Origin: Patiria pectinifera
Lineage: Eukaryota; Echinodermata; Asteroidea; Valvatida; Asterinidae
Assembly (NCBI GenBank): GCA_029964075.1
Contig: CM057135.1
Span: forward strand, 25,652,866 to 25,716,865
Direction: 5' to 3'
Length of the DNA: 64,000 nucleotides
This document shows positions 55,201-64,000 of this stretch, in pieces. Position numbers and translations under genes: made by a program. How positions within the stretch are numbered: position 1 is the first letter of the stretch; each line of letters starts with the position of its first letter. The notes beneath the pieces were generated by a model, which was not told the DNA's origin, searched no databases, and saw nothing but the letters and a program-made list of their open reading frames with translations.

Positions 55201-58200
55201 CTTCGAGGGATGTTGGGTTGGTAACAAAAAAAGTATATCAATTTTGTAAAGTTGAACAAACAAACTGACTGGAGTGGGTTTTGAACCTGCTACTTCCAGA
55301 TTACCGTTCCGGTGCTCCACCAACTGAGCTATCCAGCCCTGCGTTGGCGGTTCCCCAATTGGTCAATGTCTTTGTTCAAGGGGCGCTAGTCAGAAGCCAT
55401 AAGCCCGTATATGCCATTTAGCCATGGATCACGCCCAAAGTCACAATGCAGACCTGGGAAAATAGCAAACGGGGATCACTCAGAGAGGATACGGCTTTTT
55501 ATTACACATTTATAACGAACCACAAAGGGAAACTTACTAGGTTATGACAAGAAACACAATAAATGGGGCCACTTATCTACCGTCACGTTAGCAGTTTTTC
55601 CAATGGTTGTGATTTTCTGTTAAATACCTGAAACCACCAAAGAAGAATTTCAACACATGAATGGACATGCAGCCTTTCCATAAAGACAAATTTGAGTTGA
55701 TTATTTATATTGCTTTTTGACATTATCCTCGAATTTCCATCAAAAAGTGGACGGAAAACTTAGGTAACTTTTTTACGTCCATTTTTGATGGAAATTTGAG
55801 GGTGATTTTAAAAATTAAGAAAGAAAGAAAAAAATGATTCAACACATATAACATGTATTTTATAGCCTACATGTCCATTCACATTTCAAAAACTTTTTGG
55901 GTGGTTTCAGGTACTGTAAAATAAAAATTACAACCATTGGAAAAACTGCTAACTTGACGGATGCAAAGTGGCCCCCTTTATTGTGTTTCTTGTCGTATAT
56001 AATAATTAATTGTAAATAATTTTTAAATGTTCAATATATTTAAACGTTGAACAAAGAAACCGACTGGAGCCTTTGTTGTTCATTTGTAAAAAAAAACCAA
56101 CATATAATACAATGTATTTCATTCAACTGTGATAATTTCATGGTGTTGGCTAATATGATCTTTTGTCACCAGCTTATTTAAGTGTAAAAATTAATACTCG
56201 CAGAAGAGATTGATTCAGAAGAATTTCAATCATGTGAATGAAGATGGTAATTAATTATTACGGGAAATGGTACCGTTGGGAGACATTTCCATAGACTTGT
56301 GCATAAAAAAATCCCAACTTCTATTGACCCTAACACTAACCTAACCTTATCATATACCCTCCCACCAAACTTTGTAAATTTGGGTTTACCATCACGATGC
56401 ATTGATTTAGTCTATTTACATATACTACTGTACAATTTTGCCTAGAATAGGAGTAGAAACATTAGGGAGACATTGGAATGTCTCCTAATCCACCTCGTCT
56501 CCCTAAGGTAAGCGATCGGTAAGCTTGTATTCTCCTATTCTACTTATTCTCAACTTGCCTTGCTATTAATAAGGGAATAAATGTGTGCTCCGGAGGTTTT
56601 TATCACTCTGTTTAAGACCGCTTCGAGTTTGGGTACTGATAATTACCCGAGCCGGAGGCGAGGGTAATTATCAGCACCCAGACTCTAAGCAGTCTTAAAC
56701 AGAGTGATAAAAACCGACCGAGCACATATTTATTCCCATTCATAAATACCTTTTCGGTAAAAAAATATGAAATTATTCGTTCAAAAAATCCCGATTTTGT
56801 TCAACAAGTTCACTTCATGCATTTTGAAACATCCCTCCAGCAAAATAATGGAGTGTTCAGCTGGCGAGTAAGATGTAAACAACCCTTTTATGGAGATTGA
56901 CGCGCGCGTAGCATGTTCTGCGCGATGTCGCGCAGAACGCACCTGGGGCGTTGCGTTTTGAATTTAGATCGTTAAAATTCTGACTCGCTGGTACTTGTTG
57001 CGCATGCCTACGTGAGGATTGTGAACGTTCAACCAATGAAACGGTAAGAGGCACTGGATTTTTAGGAGTCCACATTTTATTGTGACACTGGAAAAGTGTT
57101 TAAGACCAGCTAGCCATGTCTTTATCATCCGTTTAAGACCGGCCACGTGACGGGCTCTCGACCAATAGGAATAGCTAAACTGTCTGAGGTATTTATTAAT
57201 CTTAATTTAAATAATTAGATTCAATTAAAGCATTATTTTTTTCTGGTGGTAATTAGCTTCACATTTGTAATCGCTTGTATGAATATAACTGTATTTTACT
57301 TACATTATCCAACTTTGGATTGGTTTATTGGAGAGTGGCAGAGTGCTAAATAAATGTCAACTGAATTGAATTGAATTGATCCCATTCAAAATATGCGGTA
57401 ATATAAATATATTTTGGCCTTGTGCAATTGACTGGTTTCTAAGTAGACATACACTTGTAGGTCAAGTCCCCGTCGCTACGAGCTGCAGACCTGGACTGGC
57501 TTTGTTAATGTACACCATGGGCGTCGCGAGGGGGGGGGGCAAGGGGGGGCACTTGCCCCCCCCCCCTGAAAAAGCAAAAAAAAAAACAAAAAAAAGGAAG
57601 AAAAAAGAAAAGAAAAAAAAGAAAAGAAAAAGAGGCGCGAAGACAAAGTGGTGTAAATTTAATGAGTTGGGGGGGGGGGCAAAATGTCCCTGCGCTCTAA
57701 AACTGATAAATCGAGAATGTGTTGAGAAATACAAGCATTTTTGAGCAAAAATTTTTTTTGCCCCCCTCTAGAAAAAATCCTGGCGACGCCCATGATGTAC
57801 ACATGATGAGGTGGCGAAAATGCTCCTCCAGCTGTTGAATTTCAGTGTTTGCTTTTATTCGCCATTATGTTGGCCGAACGACGACTAGTGTTCTTCAGGC
57901 GAAGTTTCTATTTGGCAGTGTCCCAAAAGACAAAATATTAGATTCGAAATATAAACTTAGATATCCATGGTTTGTGTGCAGGGGGTCCGCTCATAAGTCC
58001 GACGCCTCATAGGTCCGACGCCTCAAAGGTCCGACAGAATCGCATCCCCTAACCAAATAAAGGCCCATAAGTCCGACGCCTCATAGGTCCGACGCCTCAT
58101 AAGTCCGACGCCTCATAGATCCGACGCCTCATAGCTCCGACGCTTCGTAAGTCCGACAAATTAAACGCCTCGTTTTTCCGTTGTCGGACTTATGAGGCGT

Positions 58201-60471
58201 CGGACTTATGAGGCGTCGGACCTATGAGGCGGAATAAATAAATTGTATGCCTCATAAGTCCGACGCCTCATATGAGGCGTCGGACCTATGAGGCGGAATA
58301 AATAAATTGTATGCCTCATAAGTCCGACGCCTCATAAGTCGGAAATTTCGGACCTATGAGGCGTCGGACTTATGATACGGCCCCGTGTGCAGTATAAATA
58401 GTATATTTGTTCATTTTTTTGTTCAATATTTCTTAAATATTTCTGCAATATTTCTGCAATATTTCTTCAATCACGTGACATTTTTCGGGGCTATACGGGC
58501 ATGCAACGTTTCCTCGGATCAGCTGATTTCCTCGTTTTTTATTTCACATTAAACCATTTCAAATTGGAAAACACTGTAGGGGGCCTATAAAGTCTTGTTG
58601 AGCTAAGAAATTTCCATCCCTTAAAATTATATTCTGTCAGAATTTTACCTTGCATTTCAAAAGGTATAACTATTGATGGTAACGTGTCTCCCTATTAGGG
58701 TATATTTTACAGGAATTTGTGTTACCCGAACTATTCTCGTGGTTTGTGGTACAAGTGGTCCAAGAATATAAGTGTGGGAACTTTATATATCTTGTTGGCT
58801 GGTAAAAGTAAACAGCTGTTAATATATACAGTTCATAACATTTATATTGGTCGCAGTTGTAATTATGATTAATAATGATTGAATTGGAATGGACGCCAAG
58901 CTCGATTTTGAAATACCACGCATAATTATTTGATGTTATATATGTACTGGTGGTAGAAAAGGCAACCGGCCGTTAAAATATCATTAGTGTTTTAATTCGA
59001 AAGCATGTTGATCGTTACCACCGGTTTTGTAAATTTGTTTTGTGAGTTGGATATTGTTGATGAAATTATAGAACTGAGAGTTCGTTCGATGAGCAGAGCC
59101 GAGTGTACATGCAGTAGACCTACACTGCGAAAACTGCGTTTAGCAATTAAACTCTTTTCTAAACACCTTCTTGCTATCAGTTTGTAAACATGTTTTAATA
59201 ACTAAACATGTTTTAAGTAAGGGTGGAGTGTGTTTAGCAATAATTGAACATTGATGATTAAAGGAATTGAACACATAATGTTAAGCGTCTATAAACATGT
59301 TTACAAAGTTAAAGCAAGATTGTGTTAAATTCCTAAGCACAGTTTTTAGAGTGTTTAATTTAGGCTAATTTTCTTTGATTTACAATGTGTATGATTTGAA
59401 TCAACTTGCGTATTATTTTTGGTCGTAAATTTCCAATAATAATATTTTTCATCATGTTGTAACTGTCTGCATGTATTGGCTTTCTGCCTGGGGAAAAAGC
59501 CAAAACAGTTTTAACGAGGAAATAAACCACCACGTTTGAGATATACAGTGTACCCCAGAATTCAACACCTTTGTATGCGGCAACTGATATTAAGGGAATA
59601 AATGTGTGCTCCGGAGGCTTTTATCACTCTGTTTAAGACTGCTTAGAGTCTGGGTGCTGATAATTACCGGAGCCGGAGGCGAGGGTAATTATCAGCACCC
59701 AGACTCTAAGCAGTCTTAAACAGAGTGATAAATACCGACCGAGCACATATTTATTCCCATTCATAAATACCTTTTCGATAAAAAAATAATCAAATAATTC
59801 GTTCAAAAAATCCCGATTTTGTGCAACAAGTTCACTCTATGCTTTTTGAAACATCCCTCTAGCAAAATAATGGAGTGTTCAGCTGGCGAGTAAGATGTAA
59901 ACAACCCTTTTATGGAGATTAACGCGCGTGTAGCATGTTCTTTATCAATTATCATCCGTTTAAGACCGGCCACGTGACGGGCTCTCGACCAATAGGAATA
60001 GCTAAACTGTCTGAGGTATTTATGAATGGTGGATAAATAATGGTTTGCGGCTATTCTTGGGTTTCAATGTCTGAAAGCCAAGTTTGACGTTCTCTCTGTG
60101 AGGAAATGTCGGGTGGCAAAGTAGGTACATTGTCATGGGGTAACAATTTTTGTCCTCGAAATAACGCAAACCCAGATGTGCCACTGTGGGAGACAAACAA
60201 CGAGGCCCTTGCGAAAAAAACACCTTTGATAGTGTCCGATCACTTCAGTCGCTTTAATTGCCCAACTCACCCCCGGCAGGATCTTGTCTTGTACGTCCGT
60301 CATGATGTCCTGCCACGCCTCGGGTTGCTGAGGCGCGTTCGCATGTAACAGTTTGTGCAGGTAGCCTGGCTCCACGGAGGGTAGCACGGGACGGTCCTTG
60401 ACGCCCTTCAGGTAGTCCACGATAAAGTCAACCACCTCACCGGCAGCACGTCGGAACTCATCCGCATTCAT
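42935..60471 (-). CDS. Copy C: complete HDC/AADC-like PLP decarboxylase, 12 exons, 507 aa, divergent active site
   Basis: Exons, minus strand: 60471-60271, 55106-54993, 48653-48531, 47868-47734, 47309-47199, 46417-46385, 45903-45742, 45342-45275, 44621-44528, 44074-43976, 43532-43431, 43216-42935. The first eleven exons have exactly the copy B lengths and phases. Start is ATG at 60471 ([13 protein letters not shown]). It keeps His193 (AHSAVEK), Asp272 (HVDGAYGG), Lys304 (NPAKW) and Tyr333 (NRIYY). Residue 354 is Gly (IPLGRRF), as in AADC, where copy B has Ser. Thr247 of copy B (GTT) is Val here (GTV), and the segment after the lysine reads [12 protein letters not shown]. The last exon ends after 93 codons, so the long B tail is missing. 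Introns 1 and 2 are 5.2 and 6.3 kb and full of mobile elements. No stop or frameshift is seen in exons 1-11, so it is probably functional, but its chemistry may be altered. Confidence 0.9.
44855..44926 (+). tRNA. Degenerate tRNA-Thr(AGT)-like sequence
   Basis: A 72-base cloverleaf with loop CTAGTAA, D-stem GTC/GAC and GGTTCAAGTCC. The acceptor has two mismatches, the T-stem has one and the anticodon arm has an extra G. It is probably a pseudo-tRNA or SINE head in copy C intron 8. Confidence 0.4.
45275..45342 (-). CDS. Copy C exon 8: PLP lysine exon, strongly diverged
   Basis: It reads [22 protein letters not shown] plus TG. The lysine is kept, Ala precedes it, and the conserved DCS/DCT is DGT. 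By my count 20 of 68 bases differ from copy B, far more than in part of exon 7. Confidence 0.88.
45959..45990 (+). repeat. (ACACCCCA)n short tandem repeat
   Basis: Three to four AACACCCC units. Confidence 0.75.
47499..47640 (+). repeat. SINE fragment
   Basis: CACCCAGGAGGGTGAATGGG, ACTGGCATCCCATCCGGGG and related body motifs, without a tRNA head. Confidence 0.5.
48656..49082 (-). repeat. Full-length tRNA-derived SINE
   Basis: On the minus strand the head has TGGTCCAATGGTTACGG (box A) and GGGTTCAAATTC (box B). The body holds GACGTAAAACCGTAGGTCCC and AAGGGGTTTGCCCCGGTG, and the end is (TTA)n. It is the intact reference for the split copy at 50255-54780. Confidence 0.75.
49269..49784. mobile_element. 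DNA element with TTAA duplication
   Basis: Inverted ends AGGGAATATAC and GTATTTTCCCT lie between TTAA at 49265-49268 and 49785-49788. TTAA duplication and AGGG ends suggest a Kolobok- or piggyBac-type MITE. An internal palindrome CCAACGCTGATCGGC / GCCGATCAGCGTTGG is present. Confidence 0.6.
50255..50479 (-). repeat. SINE body, 3' part of a split SINE
   Basis: It matches 48710-48960 (ACACACGGGACCTACGG and neighbouring phrases). The head of the same SINE is found at 54712-54780, on the other side of a 4.2-kb element. Confidence 0.7.
51375..51615 (-). repeat. tRNA-derived SINE inside the 4.2-kb element
   Basis: The minus-strand head GTGCCGTAGTGTGGTTAG and GGAGTTCGAATTCAGG, and body AATGCCGGC and GGGATGCTAGTCCATCGC. 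Confidence 0.65.
52740..52850 (+). repeat. Repeat shared with 755-860
   Basis: GGGGGACATTTGCCCACC, then GCAGACGCCCATTTTGTTAA, closely matching the left-hand copy. Confidence 0.55.
54712..54780 (-). repeat. SINE head, 5' part of the split SINE
   Basis: TTCGATCCCATGTACCACGG and ACACGAGTCGAACACC match the head of the intact SINE at 48656-49082. Confidence 0.7.
55267..55338 (-). tRNA. Degenerate tRNA-Thr(GGT)-like sequence
   Basis: A 72-base cloverleaf: acceptor GGCTGGA/TCCAGTC fully paired, D-stem GCTC/GAGC, anticodon stem CCGGA/TCTGG, loop ACGGTAA. Base 33 is C, not T, and the T-stem has two mismatches, so it is more likely a pseudo-tRNA or SINE head than a working tRNA. Confidence 0.4.
55546..55994. 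mobile_element. Foldback MITE, GACAAGAAACACAATAAA ends
   Basis: Arms about 210 bases long, almost to the centre (ATTTCCATCAAAAAGTGGAC / TCCATTTTTGATGGAAAT). It lies in copy C intron 1. Confidence 0.75.
56573..57195. mobile_element. Palindrome-tipped element, copy 3
   Basis: The palindrome 56573-56737 (GGGAATAAATGTGTGC tip, GAGCCGGAGGCGAGG centre) is followed by the body ending AAACTGTCTGAGGTATT. It is inverted relative to copies 1 and 2. Confidence 0.75.
57516..57794. mobile_element. G-rich MITE, CATGGGCGTCGC ends, 8-base duplication
   Basis: Perfect inverted ends CATGGGCGTCGC / GCGACGCCCATG. ATGTACAC is at 57508-57515 and 57795-57802. Long G, C and A runs inside produce a lysine-rich ORF that is not a gene. 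Confidence 0.8.
57982..58384. mobile_element. hAT-like MITE made of a palindromic 16-18-base repeat, copy 2
   Basis: Ends are GGGGTCCGCTCATAAGTC and TTATGATACGGCCCC as in 2758-3052. The 8-base duplication GTGTGCAG is perfect (57974-57981 and 58385-58392). It is longer than copy 1 because of extra TCCGACGCCTCATA units. Confidence 0.82.
59594..60023. mobile_element. Palindrome-tipped element, copy 4, internally deleted
   Basis: The palindrome 59594-59759 and body match copy 3, but about 190 bases of body are missing near 59940. It ends 250 bases upstream (plus sense) of copy C exon 1. Confidence 0.75.
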
Positions 60472-63400
60472 ACTGCGAATATACAAGTGCGCTCTTTATT
60501 GGTGAACTAATAAAAGTAATCAATATATGTCAATGCCTGATGTTGTAAAACATTTGAAAAAAAATATGTATGCCAATGACACGGCCGTATTCTTTGCATG
60601 ACAAAACTCTACTCAAATTGGTAAAGCCCTGGAGGCTGACATGTTGAGGGTCACTCTGTCGTTGAAAGAGAACACACTTACTCGCAAAGGGATATACGTA
60701 CGGCCTGTAATGCGCCCATTTGGGCTACAAATGTACGTACGGCCTGTAATGCGCCCAATTGGGCTACAAATGTGTTTAAAACAAAACTATATCAGTATGA
60801 AAGCGCATTTAAAATAGGATGTAAACGTCCACATAACCATCCTTTAAAAACTGGGCGTTTTTGTGTCGAGCTGTTGAGTGCTAGTTGTGAATCCTGCCGC
60901 ACAGAATTCGTATTCTGCGGACGTGTAAGAAACAACATTTGTGTATTGGTGCTGCGTGTATTATGTGACACACACGACGTGTACAGATCATTAAAAAGAG
61001 ACGGCTGGAACTACGTATGCGTATGCCGCAAACTATGCGCCGAGTCCGATGTAAACAACCGAGGTTTTTTGTGTCGTTCTTCGGGAACGTTAATACATTA
61101 GGTTGGCTTTCAACCAGATGTTGGAAATGGAAAAAACAAAAACTGTGGACTGGTACCATATTTCAATAGGGGGCGCTGTTCAAATTCGACGATTGTTAAC
61201 ACTAGATTACAGAATGGTGTACAAAATTACAAATATCCCTATCTGAGCTGCCTCTGTCCGTATTTCGAACAGGCGGAGTATTTTTTTTGGGGGGGGGGGG
61301 GGGTTCGCATTATTTTAAAGGAATTTCTATGGGGAAAAAATTGACAGAGCTGTTTTTTTTTACCCCCAACCTCCCCCCTGAATCCGCGCCTGGATTGTAT
61401 GTTGAGGCCTATCACAGTGCGTGTACAGGAGGGTAAATCACCTCAACAGAGGGGTCCCCTACTCGGCTTCGATCTTCTGCCTCTAGAGCTTCTCGTCCCA
61501 AATAACTAGCTGCAGGCGCGAAAGAATATTTTTACAACCCAACTCCTGACCGGAAAACTAGCACACAATCTGATCTTCCTTGATCTGACTCTGCAGTCCA
61601 GTCCGGCGGATAACTGAACTTGGGACGTTTATAAGGTATTCGATTATCCACTGAATTCGTTTGGAAAGATCAGCACGTCGCACGCCGGGTAATACTGAGA
61701 TCGCTTTTGGCCTGCACCGGCCATAAGTGTGAACCGTCAATGGCAGTGAACGCCTTGAGATAGGGCCCGTGATAATACTCACGCTGCACCATGTGTCATG
61801 TCACTCATATGCATAATTTATGCCCAGCACTATCAGTGCGATGTATTACTAGTGTAGTGTGAAAAATGGACCCTATGAAATAAAGTGACTCATTGGTTGT
61901 AGGCCTAGTGCGCGTGCCTTAGTGAAAATGATCTGGACAGTGTCAAAGTCACGTGCATGTGAGGGTAGACCATTATTAGGTAAAACAGACCAGATTTCGT
62001 AGCAGTACAAATTTCATATGACACCAGCAATAGTATTGAAGGTAGTGCACAATGTACATGTACATGTACACAGTGATCTCAAGGATGCTGCAGTGCGGAA
62101 CAAGTATGGTCACCATCGTCAGGTTAGCAACACGGTAAGTGTAGTATTAGCAACCGTCGTTCCTTTCAAAGATTTTGTCAAGTGTAGTGTTATGACAATT
62201 CATATTTATAACTTGGACAACTCGGCGAACACTAACCGAACAAGTTGGTGTGATCATGGAGGTGTTTCCTACCTCCTTGGTGTGATGTACGACATTTCTG
62301 ATGAATGCCTTGCCAAGTATGCTATCCAAATTCAGATTTCACGAGCGTGTATACGGAAGATTGTTTTTGCAAACACGGGCGATTATTCTGGGTACATGTA
62401 TTTTGGTAAGAATTAGCCATTGTCCGAAGGCTCGTTTGTCCGTACTTGTGGGGTACTCGAACAAAGGGAACGGTAGCCCACAAGTGAAATCTTTAGAAAA
62501 AAAGGGTATTACCCCGAGTGAAATCTTTAGAGATAAAAGGACAACAATGCTCCTACCCCAGAACTCCCATCCGCTGGTGTTCGGATTAATGAACCTTTCT
62601 TCATTTTCGGAGTAATGAACCCCCGGTTATGCGACCTTCGGATCAGTAACTTCGGAGTCGGACTATCAAACCTTTGGACTATTGGGTGAACCCCAAAGTA
62701 CCATATACGAGGCTATACCAGTCTATCCATCATGCCACTTTGTTGGAATACATGACTGATGTACAGGTAGGCCTGTACACATAATTACGTAAACCTTAGA
62801 ATTTGTGGTTAGTTTTGTACAGTCTGTACTCCTCCATTGTCTCTGATGGTAATCCAGACTGGGACTTTGAGTGCTGAAAAAACATGAAAAACAAATTCAG
62901 GCCAACTTTACTAAACAGACAAAATTCTCCAATATTTTCATGAGGCAAAGACAACGTTTGAAGTCTCAAATCAATTTTTAAAGGAGACTTTTAGGTCTTC
63001 AATATTTTGCACCTGAGAGTGAAACCAAGTGATTCAATTTTACGCTTATATCATCTAGATATATTCCGAATCTCAGCTTAATCTGTCTGCAGTTGCAAAC
63101 ACTTGTGTTACACTTTGTACTATCACCAACGTAAATTTCGACTCGGATTTCTCAGCGCCGAGCAAAACAACACATGGTCTATACCACGGCCGAATTTGGC
63201 CGCAACAGTGACTGGCGTGTCATTAGCGTGACTCGGCATGACATCGCGTGGGTCTCCGTGTCAACCAATGAAAGCCCGCCAAAAAGGTTGAAATTTTATT
63301 AATTAATAACTCGTGAAGGAGGGGGTCGTACAATTTTTTTTTACTGTACACCATAATATGGATATGAACCTTATTAATATTCGTGAGGCTTGAAAAGATC

Positions 63401-64000
63401 GACAGATATTGCAAACACCATTTGTTACAGCTTTGACAAATGGACGTACCCTATCCTATTTTTCCAATTTTAATGAAAAAAATACTGAAAATATCCAAAC
63501 GAATTTTTGGCACATCATTATAAGGGAAACAAACCCCGAAAGTGGCATGAAGATCCGGTCTTCCAAACGGGAGAAATTGATGTTCAAAGATTTTGCCCGC
63601 GAACATCAACATGTCTGTGTATAGCTTGTTCCATTCAAAATAAAGTATATGTATTCAGTGACACTGATACAAATCGGCCTTCGCAACCGTAAAGCCGTAT
63701 TGGTCGAAGGTGCCACGGCAGAAAATGGCTGCCGCCGAATTTGTCTATTAAGAGGTGGGAGGATAACCCCGTAAATGATATTCTCGGGAAATCCGCGGTA
63801 TCAGACAAAGACTGAAAACGCTATAGCCACAAGCTGTGTGGTGGAAGGCGAGGAAAATTATACACCCCTCCCCTCCCTACTTAAACGTACTAAAAACAAA
63901 AACCTAGAACAAGATTTTAAAAGCACTAACCTGTTGCAGTCCAAGCTCTGTGGAGTTATGATGCTATTTCAGACATCCTTGTACAAGTTTACTTTGTAAG
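60472..64000. other. Upstream region of copy C, no gene recognised
   Basis: It holds a 2 x 39-base tandem repeat (60696-60773, GTACGGCCTGTAATGCGCCC), a poly-G tract near 61290 and the repeat shared with copy A intron 2 (63041-63695). The longest frames show no family resemblance or intron signals. Confidence 0.6.
63041..63695. repeat. Repeat shared with 8130-8720
   Basis: Same order of shared phrases as the other copy (AACTCGTGAAGGAGG, CGGTCTTCCAAACGGG), same orientation, with indels. Confidence 0.6.

Noticed and set aside
57376-57744. Lysine-rich frame
   Set aside because: It is formed by A-runs and G-runs inside the MITE at 57516-57794.
62018-62416. 132-codon plus-strand frame
   Set aside because: No family resemblance, no intron signals and a biased start region; most likely chance.

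Overview
Eukaryotic, intron-rich and very repeat-rich DNA. Every multi-exon gene I can reconstruct lies on the minus strand with GT-AG introns. tRNA-derived SINEs, hAT-like, Harbinger-like, Mutator-like and foldback elements fill the introns. The decarboxylase family, the SINE style and the repeat mix suggest a marine invertebrate, possibly an echinoderm or another non-vertebrate deuterostome; the species cannot be fixed from sequence alone.

The core of the window is a tandem cluster of PLP-dependent group II decarboxylases (histidine / aromatic-L-amino-acid / tyrosine decarboxylase family), all head to tail on the minus strand. From right to left: copy C (60471 to 42935, 12 exons, 507 aa), orphan exons 1-2 of copy D (41173 to 38686), copy B (35944 to 26819, 12 exons, 607 aa) and copy A (23059 to 1047, exons 1-5, the rest beyond the left edge). 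Exon lengths and phases match exactly among copies (201, 114, 123, 135, 111, 33, 162, 68, 94, 99, 102 bases, then a variable last exon). A pairs with B, and C pairs with D. B and C keep the PLP lysine, the PLP aspartate, the AHS histidine and the loop tyrosine, but both carry unusual active-site residues. They also differ at the HDC/AADC substrate-specificity position (Ser in B, Gly in C).

Layout: 1-7250, copy A introns holding hAT-like elements with internal simple-repeat arrays. 7257-20890, a 13.5-kb intron holding a 1.28-kb palindrome, a 592-base satellite array, a Myb/SANT-like gene, a CRE/E-box-rich tandem repeat and a long inverted repeat split by a Mutator-like element. 23060-26818, the copy A upstream region plus a 1.25-kb insertion absent from copy B. 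26819-35944, copy B. 36000-42900, spacer with the orphan D exons and several foldback or MITE elements. 42935-60471, copy C, whose intron 2 holds a 4.2-kb inverted-repeat element that split a SINE. 60472-64000, no convincing gene.

If expressed, the copies would make a set of related cytosolic amine-forming (or derived) enzymes. The duplication history, an apparent gene-conversion tract and the residue differences suggest diversification of substrate or chemistry. This is inferred from sequence, not shown.
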